DNA of 64,000 bases from Candidatus Contendobacter odensis Run_B_J11 (lineage in GTDB: Bacteria > Pseudomonadota > Gammaproteobacteria > Competibacterales > Competibacteraceae): contig NZ_CBTK010000024.1 in assembly GCF_000531125.1 (NCBI RefSeq), forward strand, positions 1 through 64,000, in the 5' to 3' direction. A program made the position numbers and the translations under genes. Numbering within the stretch: position 1 is the first letter of the stretch; every line of letters starts with the position of its first letter. Below the pieces are notes generated by a model. It had not been told where the DNA came from, made no database searches, and saw nothing but the letters and a program-made list of their open reading frames with translations. Positions 27,553-36,936 of this stretch are shown here, piece after piece.

Positions 27553-30500
27553 TCATCTTGGCCCATCCTTCGCTTCGAGTGAGAAGAGTTCACACAATCC
27601 CCCGAGCGGAATGGCGACCCAATCGGGGCGGTTGTCCAATTCGTAACGCAGTTCGTAACAGGCTTTCTCCAAGGTAAACAGTTCCAGCAGTATCTTTACC
27701 TGATCGGGATCGGTGGGATATCCCGGACTGTCCCCCACCGCTTCAACATAGGCGTTCAGAAACGCGGCGCGGGTTTGCTGTTCCCAAGCGCTGAGATACG
27801 GCCAAAGCTCCGTCCAGTGGCAGGTTCCATCAGCGGTGGCCTGCCGCAGAGCGGCATGAGCCGCATAGTTGAACGAGCGCAACATCCCCACTACGTCTCG
27901 CAGTGGCGAATGTTTGGCGCGTCGCTCCGCCAGCGACCGCGACGGCTCGCCCTCGAAGTCGATAATGATCACATCGTCCCTGGCCACCAGCACCTGGCCG
28001 AGATGGTAATCCCCGTGATAGCGCGTCTTGGCGGCCTGGGGAGTCAGCGTTTCGATTTGCGCGGATCGGGCCTCCACCGTGCCTCTGGATTCCAGCACTT
28101 GGGTCGCCAGCGAGGCATAGCGGCCCGCCTGCGGTAGGCCGATTTGGGCCGTGAGTACCCGTTCGGCCAGCGACCGCGCCAGCTCCGGGAGCCGATGCCG
28201 GGACTGCTCCAGTTGTTCAAACGTCGTCTTCACTTCCCCACGGATTTGGTCCATCCAGTCGCTCAGATCAACCGCCGTAATCGGTTCTGGATCGAACGCT
28301 GGATCGCCGGTGGTTTGCGCCAGCGCCCGGTGCAATTCGCCGGTGCGCTGGCCCAGAGTCGTGGCAAATAGCAAATAGACCGTATGGGTGTTTCCACCAG
28401 CTTCCCGGATTCTATCCGGCTGTTCGAGACAGTCCGTCAGAAAGCGTTTCAGATAATCCTGGGTATAACCCCAGGCATCGCCTTGATTGGCTACGAAGCC
28501 TTGCAACAACACCAGAGTGATGCTATCGCCCGCCTCGTCCTCATACTCGAGCGCGCCAGCCAGCGGCGCGATATTCGGAAAAGCGATTTCGGTGAGAAAC
28601 CGGCCCATCTCCAACTCAGGGCTGATACCGGACTGCAAGCGGCGGTAGCCTTTCATCAGCAACCGCTCGCCGATAGCAAGGGTGGTGTTGCTGCTGTCCA
28701 GCGCCAGCCGCTTGACCGGCAGCACTTCCGGCGCATCGCCGGCCAGTTCGGCGAACGCCGGGGTGACGGAGAATCTCAACCAGCCTTGACCCAGGGGAAC
28801 CCGGGCGCCACGCGCGATCATCTTGATCAGGGTTTGGCAAAACAGTTCGTCGGCAAAAGCGCCGTACAGCAGACCCGTCCGGGCCTTGGATCTCACCCTG
28901 GCCAGCGTGTAGGGCCACAGAGGCCGCAATTTTTCATCGCCGTCCTCCTCCCAGGCCAGTGCCAGCGGTAAGGCGTAATCCTGGGGCTCCGCCCGCCCGA
29001 CCATCCAGACCCGCGCCCGCGCCAGTAACCACTCGCTGCGGTCGGCCCAGATCGCATATTTCTCGAACTCCACCCGTTCGATCTTTCCACCCTTACCGGC
29101 GAACCAGCGCTGGGTCGGGAGGAAGTCCGGCAAGATTCGTCGGATCAGCCGCTCGTGCAGGGTCGCCGCCATCGCCCGTCGACGTGGCTCGACCTCGTCG
29201 ACGAAAAAGCTCTTCCAGCCCTGGAACAGCACCAGCACCCGCAATTCCAGGCCCGGCAGTGTGCCTTCATGCCAGACCGGTGGCGCGGCCTTGGTCAGTC
29301 GGAACCAGTAAAATCCTTGACGGGACAGCGTGAGCAGATAGGGCAATTCGCCAATGGGCGGAAAGGGAGTCTGACCAAGCATTTCCACCGGAACCAAGCC
29401 TTTATATTGTTTAAGGTCGAGTTCCACCGGCTGCGCCGCCCGCGACAGGTTGGCAACGCACAACACGACCTCGTCGGCGTAGCTCCGGGTATAGACCAGG
29501 ATCTTGCGGTTGCCGGGGCGCAGCAGTTCCAGTCGGCCACGGCCAAACGCCTGACAGGATCGGCGCACCGCCAGCAACCGCCGGGTCCAGTTGAGCAGCG
29601 AGGCCGGTTCGCGCTGCTGCGCCTCGACGTTGACTGCTTCGTAGCCGTAGATCGGGTCCATGATCGGCGGCAGGTACAGGCGCTGCGGGTCAGCGTTGGA
29701 GAAGCCGGCGTTGCGGTCAGGACTCCACTGCATCGGAGTGCGCACCCCGTTGCGGTCGCCGAGATAGATGTTGTCGCCCATGCCGATTTCGTCGCCGTAA
29801 TAGAGGATGGGCGTGCCCGGCATCGACAACAACAGGCTGTTCATCAGCTTGATTTTGGCTGGATCGTTATCCAGCAGCGGCGCCAGCCGCCGGCGGATGC
29901 CGACATTGACCCGCATTCGTGGATCGGCGGCGTAGGTGCGGTACATGTAGTCCCGCTCCCGGTCGGTGACCATTTCCAGCGTCAGTTCGTCGTGGTTACG
30001 CAGAAAGATCGCCCATTGGCAGGGGTCGGGAATGCTCGGGGTCTGCTCGAGAATATCCACCACCGGGTGGCGATCTTCCTGGGCAATGGCCATGAACATG
30101 CGCGGCATCAACGGGAAGTGATAGGCCATGTGGCACTCATCGCCATCGCCGAAATAGTCGCTCACGTCTTCCGGCCATTGATTGGCCTCGGCCAGGAACA
30201 TTCGGCTACGGTAATGGGCGTCCACCACCGCCCGCATTTGTTTGATCACCGTGTGGGTTTCGAGCAAATTCTCGTTGGCGGTGCCCTCGCGCACGCACAG
30301 GTAGGGAATGGCGTCCAGCCGCAGCCCGTCTACTCCCAAATCCAGCCAGAATCGCATGATTTTGATCACCGCCTTCACCACCGCTGGATTGTTGTGATTC
30401 AAATCCGGCTGGTGGGAGAAAAATCGGTGCCAGTAATATTGCTGGGCTACTGGATCCCAGGCCCAGTTGGAAGTTTCAGTATCGGTGAAGATGATCCGGG

Positions 30501-30951
30501 TTTCCGGGAATTTCTGGTCGTCGTCGCTCCAGACGTAGAAATTCCGTTCCGGCGAACCACGCGGGGCGCGGCGCGCGGCCTGAAACCAGGGATGCTGGTC
30601 GGAGGTGTGGTTGATGACCAGTTCGGTGATGATTTTAAGCCCCCGGGCGTGGGCGGCGCGGACGAAGGCCCGAAAGTCGGCCAGCGTGCCATAATCGGGA
30701 TGGACGTTCTGGTAATCGGAAATGTCGTAGCCGTCATCGCGCATCGGCGAGGGATAAAAAGGCATCAGCCACAGCGTATCCACTCCCAGTTCCTGGAGAT
30801 AATCCAGCCGCTGGATCAAGCCCAGGAAATCACCGAAGCCATCCTGGCTGCTGTCGCCGAATGCTTTGACGTGCAGTTGATAAACAATGGCGTCCTTGTA
30901 CCAGAGGGGATCTTCCACACCGATCCAGCCTTTGTTCGGGTTACGAACCAT
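27553..30951 (-). CDS. treS: Trehalose synthase/maltokinase fusion
   Basis: The N-terminal half (about 1-550) is trehalose synthase (GH13_16), which interconverts trehalose and maltose: WYKDAIVYQLHVKAFGDSS, LDLGVDGLRLDAIPYL (nucleophile), FLAEANQWPEDVSDYFG (acid/base) and FLRNHDELTLEMV. The C-terminal half (about 580-1120) is a Pep2-type maltokinase, which makes maltose-1-phosphate with ATP; its kinase-like motifs are RYHGDYHLGQVLVA and VIIIDFEGEPSRSLAERR. Such fusions are known in GlgE-pathway bacteria. No glgE or glgB is in the window. The ATG follows AGGAG six bases away. It is the first gene of the five-gene minus-strand operon; the 142-bp gap to the ada-like gene should hold the operon promoter. 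Confidence 0.96.
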   Translation of the reverse strand: MVRNPNKGWIGVEDPLWYKDAIVYQLHVKAFGDSSQDGFGDFLGLIQRLDYLQELGVDTLWLMPFYPSPMRDDGYDISDYQNVHPDYGTLADFRAFVRAAHARGLKIITELVINHTSDQHPWFQAARRAPRGSPERNFYVWSDDDQKFPETRIIFTDTETSNWAWDPVAQQYYWHRFFSHQPDLNHNNPAVVKAVIKIMRFWLDLGVDGLRLDAIPYLCVREGTANENLLETHTVIKQMRAVVDAHYRSRMFLAEANQWPEDVSDYFGDGDECHMAYHFPLMPRMFMAIAQEDRHPVVDILEQTPSIPDPCQWAIFLRNHDELTLEMVTDRERDYMYRTYAADPRMRVNVGIRRRLAPLLDNDPAKIKLMNSLLLSMPGTPILYYGDEIGMGDNIYLGDRNGVRTPMQWSPDRNAGFSNADPQRLYLPPIMDPIYGYEAVNVEAQQREPASLLNWTRRLLAVRRSCQAFGRGRLELLRPGNRKILVYTRSYADEVVLCVANLSRAAQPVELDLKQYKGLVPVEMLGQTPFPPIGELPYLLTLSRQGFYWFRLTKAAPPVWHEGTLPGLELRVLVLFQGWKSFFVDEVEPRRRAMAATLHERLIRRILPDFLPTQRWFAGKGGKIERVEFEKYAIWADRSEWLLARARVWMVGRAEPQDYALPLALAWEEDGDEKLRPLWPYTLARVRSKARTGLLYGAFADELFCQTLIKMIARGARVPLGQGWLRFSVTPAFAELAGDAPEVLPVKRLALDSSNTTLAIGERLLMKGYRRLQSGISPELEMGRFLTEIAFPNIAPLAGALEYEDEAGDSITLVLLQGFVANQGDAWGYTQDYLKRFLTDCLEQPDRIREAGGNTHTVYLLFATTLGQRTGELHRALAQTTGDPAFDPEPITAVDLSDWMDQIRGEVKTTFEQLEQSRHRLPELARSLAERVLTAQIGLPQAGRYASLATQVLESRGTVEARSAQIETLTPQAAKTRYHGDYHLGQVLVARDDVIIIDFEGEPSRSLAERRAKHSPLRDVVGMLRSFNYAAHAALRQATADGTCHWTELWPYLSAWEQQTRAAFLNAYVEAVGDSPGYPTDPDQVKILLELFTLEKACYELRYELDNRPDWVAIPLGGLCELFSLEAKDGPR

Positions 30952-30986
30952 GCCTATCTCCTCTATCCTCGATATTGTGTTGAATA

Positions 30987-31003
30987 ACAGCCTTCAAGGC
31001 TGT
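30987..31003. repeat. Small inverted repeat upstream of treS
   Basis: ACAGCCTT and AAGGCTGT meet at a single central base, making a compact 17-bp palindrome 36 bp upstream of the treS start codon. Size and position would fit a regulator-binding site of the trehalose operon, or another dispersed repeat. No consensus is recognised. Confidence 0.4.
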
Positions 31004-31093
31004 CGCCACTGAAGCAAATCGCGCAAGAATTGGGTGGCGCCCACGCTGTGTAGGCCACTAAGGTAATCTCGATACCCCACGGAGGCAATCCCT

Positions 31094-31962
31094 ATGCACA
31101 GTCTGTCAGCGGCAAATAGCGACGTGCGCCGCAATTACGCACGGGTCGCTCAGGCGATTCGTTTCATCCGCGATCACCGGGCTGAGCAGCCGGATTTGAC
31201 GACGGTTGCGCGTCACTTGCATCTCAGCGAATGCCATTTTCAGCGTCTTTTCACTGCTTGGGCGGGGATTAGCCCCAAGCGATTTTTGCAGTTTTTAACC
31301 GTTGAGTACGCCAAGGCCAGCATCGCCGATAGCCGAAATCTGCTGGATTTACCTTCGATGCCGGCTTGTCCAGTCCGGGGCGGTTGCACGACCTGTTCGT
31401 GACCTTCGAGGCGATGTCGCCGGGTGAATATCAGGCCGGCGGCGCCGGTCTAGCCCTTCGTTACGGGGTCCATGACACGCCGGTAGGCGCGGCGCTGATT
31501 GCAACGACTGCCCGAGGCATTTGCAACCTGCATTTCCTGGATCGGGCGGACGGCCCCAACGCCGAAGCGGCGCTGCGGCGAGAGTGGCCCAATGCGAAAC
31601 TTCGCTGCGATCCGTCAACCACTCAGCCGCTGATCGACTCGATTTTCAATGCGGCTCCGTCCGCCCAGCAACTGCTCACGCTGCACATCAAGGGCAGCAA
31701 CTTCCAGCTTCAGACCTGGCGGGCGTTGTTGCGAATTCCATACGGCGGGATCACCAGCTACCAGAGGCTCGCCGCGACCCTGGGTCGTCCCACCGCCGCC
31801 CGTGCGGTTGGTCATGCGGTCGCCCACAATCCGGTGGCCTATCTGATTCCCTGTCATCGCGTCTTACGGGAATCGGGCGAGTTGGGCGATTATCGCTGGG
31901 GATTGGAACGCAAGGCCGCGCTGATCGGTTGGGAAGCGGCTCACACTGCGGCTCGATCCTGA
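31094..31962 (+). pseudogene. AraC-type regulator/O6-methylguanine-DNA methyltransferase, frameshifted
   Basis: Ada-like proteins repair O6-methylguanine by transferring the methyl group to their own cysteine and can activate repair genes. The first frame (31094 on) encodes an AraC-type helix-turn-helix (IRFIRDHRAEQPDLTTVARHL, SECHFQRLFTAWAGISPKRF). The second frame (to 31962) encodes the rest of that domain (GRLHDLFVTFEAMSPGEYQ) and a complete methyltransferase domain with the active site NPVAYLIPCHRVLRESG. They join at about 31348-31351, where one base is missing from a short T run (CTG GAT TT-ACC TTC GAT). The N-terminal zinc-cysteine domain of E. coli Ada is absent. The break may be real, an assembly error or a recoding site. 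GGAGG lies eight bases before the ATG. Confidence 0.85.
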
Positions 31963-31987
31963 TTCAGCGGATTGCATCGGGCCAGTC

Positions 31988-31996
31988 TGGTATATT
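31988..31996 (+). promoter_or_regulatory. Possible extended -10 promoter of leuA
   Basis: TGG followed by TATATT fits an extended -10 element (TGn TATAAT). No -35 hexamer is found at the usual distance; TTGCAT at 31972 is only 13 bases away. The site lies about 70 bp upstream of leuA. No peptide rich in leucine codons, as used for attenuation, is visible in the leader. Confidence 0.35.
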
Positions 31997-32065
31997 TTTA
32001 AGAAACACCTCCCGCCCTCTGGCCGGGATCAGCCACTACCGCGTTCAGACCCCGGAGCAACCCGC

Positions 32066-33601
32066 ATGAACCAGCTCATTATCTTTGACACCACCCTGCG
32101 CGACGGCGAACAGAGTCCCGGCGCTTCCATGACCAAGGACGAAAAGGTCCGCATCGCCAAGATGCTGGAGCGGATGCGGGTCGACGTGATCGAGGCCGGT
32201 TTTCCCATCGCCAGCCCCGGCGATTTCGAGGCGGTGCGAGCGGTGGCGCGGGCGGTCAAGGACAGCATCGTTTGCGGGTTGGCCCGCGCCGCCGACGCCG
32301 ACATTGATCGCGCTGGCGAAGCCCTGAAGGAAGCGGCGGCGGGCCGCATCCACACCTTCATCGCCACTTCGCCGATCCACATGAAAATGAAGCTGCGGAT
32401 GGAACCGGATCAGGTGCTGGAGCGGGCGGTGGAGGCGGTGCATCGCGCCCGGCGCTGGACTGATGATGTAGAATTTTCCGCCGAAGACGCCGGTCGCTCG
32501 GAACTGGATTTCCTGTGCCGGATCACCGAAGCCGTTATTGCCGCCGGGGCGCGGACTATCAATATTCCCGATACGGTCGGCTACAACGTTCCCGATCAGT
32601 TCGCCCACACTATCCGCAATTTGATCGAGCGGGTGCCGAACGCCGATAAGGCCATCTTCTCAGTCCATTGCCACAATGATCTGGGGCTGGCGGTCGCCAA
32701 CTCATTGGCGGCGGTGCTGGCGGGAGCGCGGCAGGTAGAATGCACCATCAATGGTCTCGGCGAGCGGGCTGGCAATGCTTCACTGGAAGAGATCGTGATG
32801 ACGGTACGGACTCGCCGCGACGTGTTCCAGCTCGAAACCGGAATTGACACTACGCAAATTGTCCCGGCCTCGCGGCTGGTCTCCAACATCACCGGCTTCC
32901 CGGTGCAGCCCAACAAGGCCATTGTCGGCGCTAACGCCTTCGCCCATGAATCCGGCATTCATCAGGATGGGGTGCTTAAACATCGCGAAACCTATGAAAT
33001 CATGCGCGCCGAGGATGTGGGTTGGAATACTAACCGGATGGTGTTAGGCAAGCATTCCGGGCGCAATGCCTTCCGCACCCGGATGGACGAATTGGGCGTC
33101 AGCTTCAGTTCCGAAGAAGAGTTGAACGACGCTTTTGCCCGCTTCAAGGCGCTGGCCGACAAGAAGCACGAGATTTACGACGAGGATTTGCAGGCGCTGG
33201 TCACCGACGCCAATCTGGCGGCAGTCAACGAGCGGGTGAAACTGCGTTATCTGCGGGTCTGCTCGGAAACGGGCGAAACTCCGAACGCACAGGTGACGCT
33301 GGCGCTGGATGGGGTGGAACACAACGCCGCTGCGCAGGGTGGCGGCCCGGTGGATGCGGCATTCAAGGCCATCGAAAGCATTCTGCAAACCGGCACTGAT
33401 CTGCTGCTGTATTCAGTCAACAACATCACCAGCGGTACCGATTCGCAGGGCGAAGTCACGGTTCGTGTCGCTAAAGGCGGGCGGATCGTCAACGGGCAAG
33501 GCGCGGATACTGACATCGTGATCGCCTCGGCCAAGGCGTACATCAACGCGCTGAATAAAGTGTTGCAGCCGAGTGAGCGGGAACATCCGCAACTGCTATA
33601 A
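32066..33601 (+). CDS. leuA: 2-isopropylmalate synthase
   Basis: LeuA condenses acetyl-CoA with 2-oxoisovalerate, the first committed step of leucine synthesis. The 511-residue protein has the catalytic barrel starting [18 protein letters not shown], the metal-binding [15 protein letters not shown], the [13 protein letters not shown] loop and [15 protein letters not shown]. It also has the C-terminal regulatory domain for leucine feedback ([17 protein letters not shown]). Length and layout are those of the long proteobacterial type. The ATG follows GGAG eight bases upstream. No leuBCD genes are adjacent; the next gene encodes a DNA repair glycosylase starting 7 bp after the stop. Confidence 0.97.
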   Translation: MNQLIIFDTTLRDGEQSPGASMTKDEKVRIAKMLERMRVDVIEAGFPIASPGDFEAVRAVARAVKDSIVCGLARAADADIDRAGEALKEAAAGRIHTFIATSPIHMKMKLRMEPDQVLERAVEAVHRARRWTDDVEFSAEDAGRSELDFLCRITEAVIAAGARTINIPDTVGYNVPDQFAHTIRNLIERVPNADKAIFSVHCHNDLGLAVANSLAAVLAGARQVECTINGLGERAGNASLEEIVMTVRTRRDVFQLETGIDTTQIVPASRLVSNITGFPVQPNKAIVGANAFAHESGIHQDGVLKHRETYEIMRAEDVGWNTNRMVLGKHSGRNAFRTRMDELGVSFSSEEELNDAFARFKALADKKHEIYDEDLQALVTDANLAAVNERVKLRYLRVCSETGETPNAQVTLALDGVEHNAAAQGGGPVDAAFKAIESILQTGTDLLLYSVNNITSGTDSQGEVTVRVAKGGRIVNGQGADTDIVIASAKAYINALNKVLQPSEREHPQLL

Positions 33602-33608
33602 CTTTGGT

Positions 33609-34445
33609 ATGAATCACGATCTCCGTCGCCAATACCTCGCCGCGCTGGGCATTCCGCTGTGGGTGCCGCGCTACCCGCTGGCACTGCAACCGGCTTTCTC
33701 CCCTCTCCCAGTGGGAGAGGGGTCGGGGGTGAGGGCCGAAGATGGCGCGCAAAATCCATTCACCGACGATTCCACGCGACCGATGAACGACGCACCGCCA
33801 CCACGGACTGAAAACGCCGCCGCTGATGGGTCCCCGGTCATCCTGGCACCCAACCACCGGGCGGTGATGATTGCCGGCATGGACTGGGAACCGCTGGCGG
33901 TGGCCGTTCAAGAATGCACAGCGTGCGGGCTGTGCACCTCCCGCACCCAGACCGTATTTGGCGTTGGCAATCACCAGGCCGACTGGCTGATCATTGGTGA
34001 AGCGCCTGGCGCCGATGAAGACCGACTGGGCGAACCGTTCGTAGGGCGGGCCGGCAAGTTGCTGAATCCGATGCTGCTGGCCGTCGGTCTGAACCGCGAG
34101 CAGGTGTTTATTGCGAATGTTTTGAAATGCCGCCCGCCCGATAATCGTGACCCGGCTCCCGAAGAAGCTACGCAATGCCGTCCCTTCCTGAACCGGCAGA
34201 TCGCGCTGATTCGACCCCGCATCATTCTCGCAGTGGGCCGCATCGCCGCCCAGAACCTGCTGGCAACCGATACCCCCATCGGCAAATTACGCGGTCAGGT
34301 GCATCGCTTCGGGCCGACGCGCATCCCGCTGGTGGTCACTTACCATCCCGCTTACCTGCTGCGCTCACCGCGTGAGAAGCGCCGGGCTTGGGACGATTTG
34401 CGGCTGGCACGGCGCGTTCTGACCCTCGAATCGCCCCCGCCATGA
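33609..34445 (+). CDS. Uracil-DNA glycosylase, family 4 (iron-sulfur type)
   Basis: The enzyme removes uracil from DNA. The catalytic domain (about residues 90-275 of 278) carries [59 protein letters not shown] and [12 protein letters not shown]. The four cysteines (two in CxxC, two in the KCRPP...QC segment) are those that hold the [4Fe-4S] cluster of this family. The N-terminal 85 residues are low in complexity; part of them ([16 protein letters not shown]) is encoded by a dispersed DNA hairpin repeat at 33700-33722. Between the first 25 residues ([20 protein letters not shown]) and the core this linker is likely disordered. It overlaps rimI by an ATGA. Confidence 0.93.
   Translation: MNHDLRRQYLAALGIPLWVPRYPLALQPAFSPLPVGEGSGVRAEDGAQNPFTDDSTRPMNDAPPPRTENAAADGSPVILAPNHRAVMIAGMDWEPLAVAVQECTACGLCTSRTQTVFGVGNHQADWLIIGEAPGADEDRLGEPFVGRAGKLLNPMLLAVGLNREQVFIANVLKCRPPDNRDPAPEEATQCRPFLNRQIALIRPRIILAVGRIAAQNLLATDTPIGKLRGQVHRFGPTRIPLVVTYHPAYLLRSPREKRRAWDDLRLARRVLTLESPPP
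33700..33741. repeat. Dispersed hairpin repeat inside the uracil-DNA glycosylase gene
   Basis: CCCCTCTCCCA and TGGGAGAGGGG are perfect 11-base arms around one base (33700-33722), followed by TCGGGGGTGAGGGCC. This is the form of a common intergenic repeat of many proteobacteria, here translated without breaking the frame. Related hairpins occur at 16274-16300 and 42971-43001. Confidence 0.8.
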
Positions 34446-34912
34446 ACGCCGCTCTGCATGAATGCGGCGTCGGCCGATTCCGCACCATGCTGTATGCCGA
34501 TCTGGGCGAAATCCTGTCCATCGAAAAACGCGCTCATGCATTCGCCTGGACCGACAGCATCCTGCGCGACTGCATCCGGGCCAGCTATCGCTGCCGGGTG
34601 CTGGAAAACCCGCACAGTTTTATTCAAGCCTATGGGGTGATGTCGGCGGCAGCCGGCGAAGCCCACATTCTCAACCTCAGTGTGCGGCCAGAATTGCAGG
34701 GGCGCGGACTGGCGCGGCGGATGCTGGATCACCTGCTGGAACTGGCCCGCGCCGCCGAGGTGCAAACCGTGTTTCTGGAGGTTCGCCCCTCCAACGGTCG
34801 CGCCGTGCGACTCTATACTTCAGCGGGTTTCTGCGAGATTGGCCTGCGGCTCGGCTACTATCCCGCCGCCAGAGGGCGGGAAGATGCACTGGTGATGGCT
34901 AAAGAGTTATAA
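34442..34912 (+). CDS. rimI: Ribosomal protein alanine N-acetyltransferase
   Basis: RimI acetylates the N-terminal alanine of ribosomal protein S18 using acetyl-CoA. The 156-residue GNAT protein has the signature LSVRPELQGRGLARRMLDHL (acetyl-CoA loop QGRGLA), FLEVRPSNGRAVRLYTSAGF and the C-terminal YYPAARGREDALVM typical of RimI. The ATG overlaps the stop of the glycosylase gene (ATGA), giving translational coupling. In many gammaproteobacteria rimI is near tsaB or a DNA polymerase subunit; here tsaE, another gene for translation fidelity, is two genes downstream. Confidence 0.93.
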   Translation: MNAALHECGVGRFRTMLYADLGEILSIEKRAHAFAWTDSILRDCIRASYRCRVLENPHSFIQAYGVMSAAAGEAHILNLSVRPELQGRGLARRMLDHLLELARAAEVQTVFLEVRPSNGRAVRLYTSAGFCEIGLRLGYYPAARGREDALVMAKEL

Positions 34913-34971
34913 GTCTCCAGGACTTTCGCTTCTGGTTGTGCCTGTAATCATCGTGGTGAAGGAGAATTTCC

Positions 34972-36462
34972 ATGCCTATGCGTACCCTGCCGGTTGAGCT
35001 GTACCGTGCGGCCCAAGTGCGGGAATTGGACCGCATCGCCATTGAGGAGCGCGGCATCCCCGGCCATACCCTGATGAATCAGGCTGGCGCGGCAGCGTTT
35101 CAACTGCTGCGACAACGCTGGCCGAAAGCGTGGCGGATCGAAGTGGTTTGCGGCGGTGGTAACAACGGCGGCGATGGCTATGTGGTGGCGCGCCTGGCTC
35201 GTCAAGCCGGGTTGGATGCGCGGATCATGACCCTCGCCGACCCGGAGAGCTTGCACGGCGACGCGCTGAGCGCTGCGCAGGAGGCCCGCGCTGCTGAGGT
35301 GCCGATCACCGCCTTCAATGTTGCCGATCTGACCGAGGCTGATCTACTGGTGGACGCCATTCTAGGCACTGGCCTGGAGCGGGAAGTCAGCGGTGCATGG
35401 CGGGAAGCGATAGCCGCCATGAACGCCCATCCCACCGCTGTTCTTGCGCTCGATATTCCTTCCGGCCTGCACGCCGATACGGGCGCGGTACTGGGGGCAA
35501 CGATTCAGGCAGAGGTCACCCTCACTTTTATCGGCCTTAAACAAGGGCTATTCACCGGCCAAGGACCGGCCTGCTGCGGCGAGATCCATTTCACCTCTCT
35601 CGGCGTACCTCCTGACATCTACCCAGCGTTGCATCCGGCATCCTGGCGTTATGTCGGCGACGATCTGCCGACGCTGCTACCGCACCGCTCGCGCAGTGCC
35701 CACAAAGGCCACTTCGGTCATGTCCTGGTCATCGGCGGCGATCTGGGAATGGCCGGCGCAGCGCGGATGAGCGCTGAAGCTGCCGCTCGCTGCGGTGCCG
35801 GCCTGGTAAGCGTTGCGACCCGAAGCGTCCACGCCGGTTTGCAGGCAGCCGTTCGACCGGAGTTGATGTTCCACGGTATCGAAACCCCGGACCAACTCGC
35901 TCCTTTGCTGAACCGGGCCACGGTGATCGCGATTGGCCCCGGTCTGGGGCGCGGCGACTGGGGCCGGACTATGCTGCACGTCGCGCTCGCCAGTGATAAA
36001 CCGCTGGTGCTGGACGCCGATGCGCTGAACCTGCTGGCAGCGGGACCGAGCTATCGCGATGACTGGATTCTGACCCCGCATCCCGGTGAAGCGGCTCGCT
36101 TGCTGAAGATGACCCCGGCTCAAGTCGAGGCTGACCGTTTCATCGCGGTTGAGGATCTGGCGCTGCGCTTCGGCGGCGTGGCGGTGCTGAAAGGCGCCGG
36201 TTCGCTCATTGCCGGTAAAGCGGACGGATTGGTAGCGCTGTGTACCACTGGCAATCCGGGCATGGCCAGCGGCGGGATGGGCGATGTACTGACCGGAGTG
36301 ATTGCCGCTCTCGTGGCGCAGGGTTTACCGCTGTTTGCGGCAGCCAAAGCGGGGGTTTATCTGCACGGTCGGGCCGGTGATCGGGCAGCACAAGCCGGTG
36401 GCGAACGCGGGCTGCTCGCCACCGATTTACTGCCCTTCCTGCGGCAACTGATCAACGCCTAA
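34972..36462 (+). CDS. nnr: Bifunctional NAD(P)H-hydrate epimerase/dehydratase
   Basis: This enzyme repairs NAD(P)H damaged by hydration. The N-terminal epimerase domain (about 1-215) carries NQAGAAAFQLL and the nucleotide loop GGGNNGGDGYVVARL. The C-terminal ADP-dependent dehydratase domain (about 225-495) carries GHVLVIGGDLGMAGAA, GPGLGRGDWG, LDADALNLL, LTPHPGEAARLL and NPGMASGGMGDVLTG. Length (496) fits the E. coli YjeF fusion. AAGGAG lies seven bases before the ATG at 34972. It is 3 bp upstream of tsaE, the same order as yjeF-yjeE in E. coli. Confidence 0.97.
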   Translation: MPMRTLPVELYRAAQVRELDRIAIEERGIPGHTLMNQAGAAAFQLLRQRWPKAWRIEVVCGGGNNGGDGYVVARLARQAGLDARIMTLADPESLHGDALSAAQEARAAEVPITAFNVADLTEADLLVDAILGTGLEREVSGAWREAIAAMNAHPTAVLALDIPSGLHADTGAVLGATIQAEVTLTFIGLKQGLFTGQGPACCGEIHFTSLGVPPDIYPALHPASWRYVGDDLPTLLPHRSRSAHKGHFGHVLVIGGDLGMAGAARMSAEAAARCGAGLVSVATRSVHAGLQAAVRPELMFHGIETPDQLAPLLNRATVIAIGPGLGRGDWGRTMLHVALASDKPLVLDADALNLLAAGPSYRDDWILTPHPGEAARLLKMTPAQVEADRFIAVEDLALRFGGVAVLKGAGSLIAGKADGLVALCTTGNPGMASGGMGDVLTGVIAALVAQGLPLFAAAKAGVYLHGRAGDRAAQAGGERGLLATDLLPFLRQLINA

Positions 36463-36465
36463 GCC

Positions 36466-36915
36466 ATGCTGGATTTCATTCTTGATTCCGCTACCGCTAC
36501 CGAAACTCTCGGTGCGCGGCTGGCCCACGTTCTGACGCCCGGCTGCCTCCTTTACCTGCGCGGCGATCTGGGCGCCGGCAAGACCACGCTGGTGCGCGGT
36601 CTACTGCATGGCCTCGGCTACTCCGGCATCGTGAAAAGCCCGACCTACACCTTGGTGGAGCCGTATCTGATCGGGAAGTGGCGACTGTTTCACTGGGATT
36701 TGTATCGGTTGGCCGACTCGGAGGAACTGGAGTATCTGGGGCTGCGCGAGCAACTTGACGGCGAGGCGGTGCTGCTGATTGAATGGCCGGAACGCGGCTA
36801 TGGCGAACTGCCGGCAGCGGATCTGGAGGTCACGCTTGATTATGCTGGCGAGGGTCGCGGCTGCCGGCTGGCCGCTGCTTCCACCGTGGGAACGCGGCTG
36901 CTGGCGCGGCTCTGA
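36466..36915 (+). CDS. tsaE: tRNA threonylcarbamoyladenosine biosynthesis ATPase
   Basis: TsaE is the ATPase that resets the TsaBD complex during synthesis of the t6A base in tRNAs reading ANN codons. The 149-residue product has the P-loop GDLGAGKTTLVRGLL, the switch-like SPTYTLVEPY, HWDLYRLADSEELEYLG and the Walker-B-like LLIEWPERG. It starts 3 bp after the nnr stop, so the two are co-transcribed. It converges with yceF. Confidence 0.96.
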   Translation: MLDFILDSATATETLGARLAHVLTPGCLLYLRGDLGAGKTTLVRGLLHGLGYSGIVKSPTYTLVEPYLIGKWRLFHWDLYRLADSEELEYLGLREQLDGEAVLLIEWPERGYGELPAADLEVTLDYAGEGRGCRLAAASTVGTRLLARL

Positions 36916-36936
36916 ACGGCGGTCATACCCAGCTCA

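Noticed and set aside
29155-30987. A 610-residue plus-strand open frame across the treS fusion
   Set aside because: It lies opposite the full treS coding region and shows no recognisable domain.
31963-32065. A leucine attenuator in the leuA leader
   Set aside because: No short open frame with clustered leucine codons and no terminator with a T run is present before leuA.
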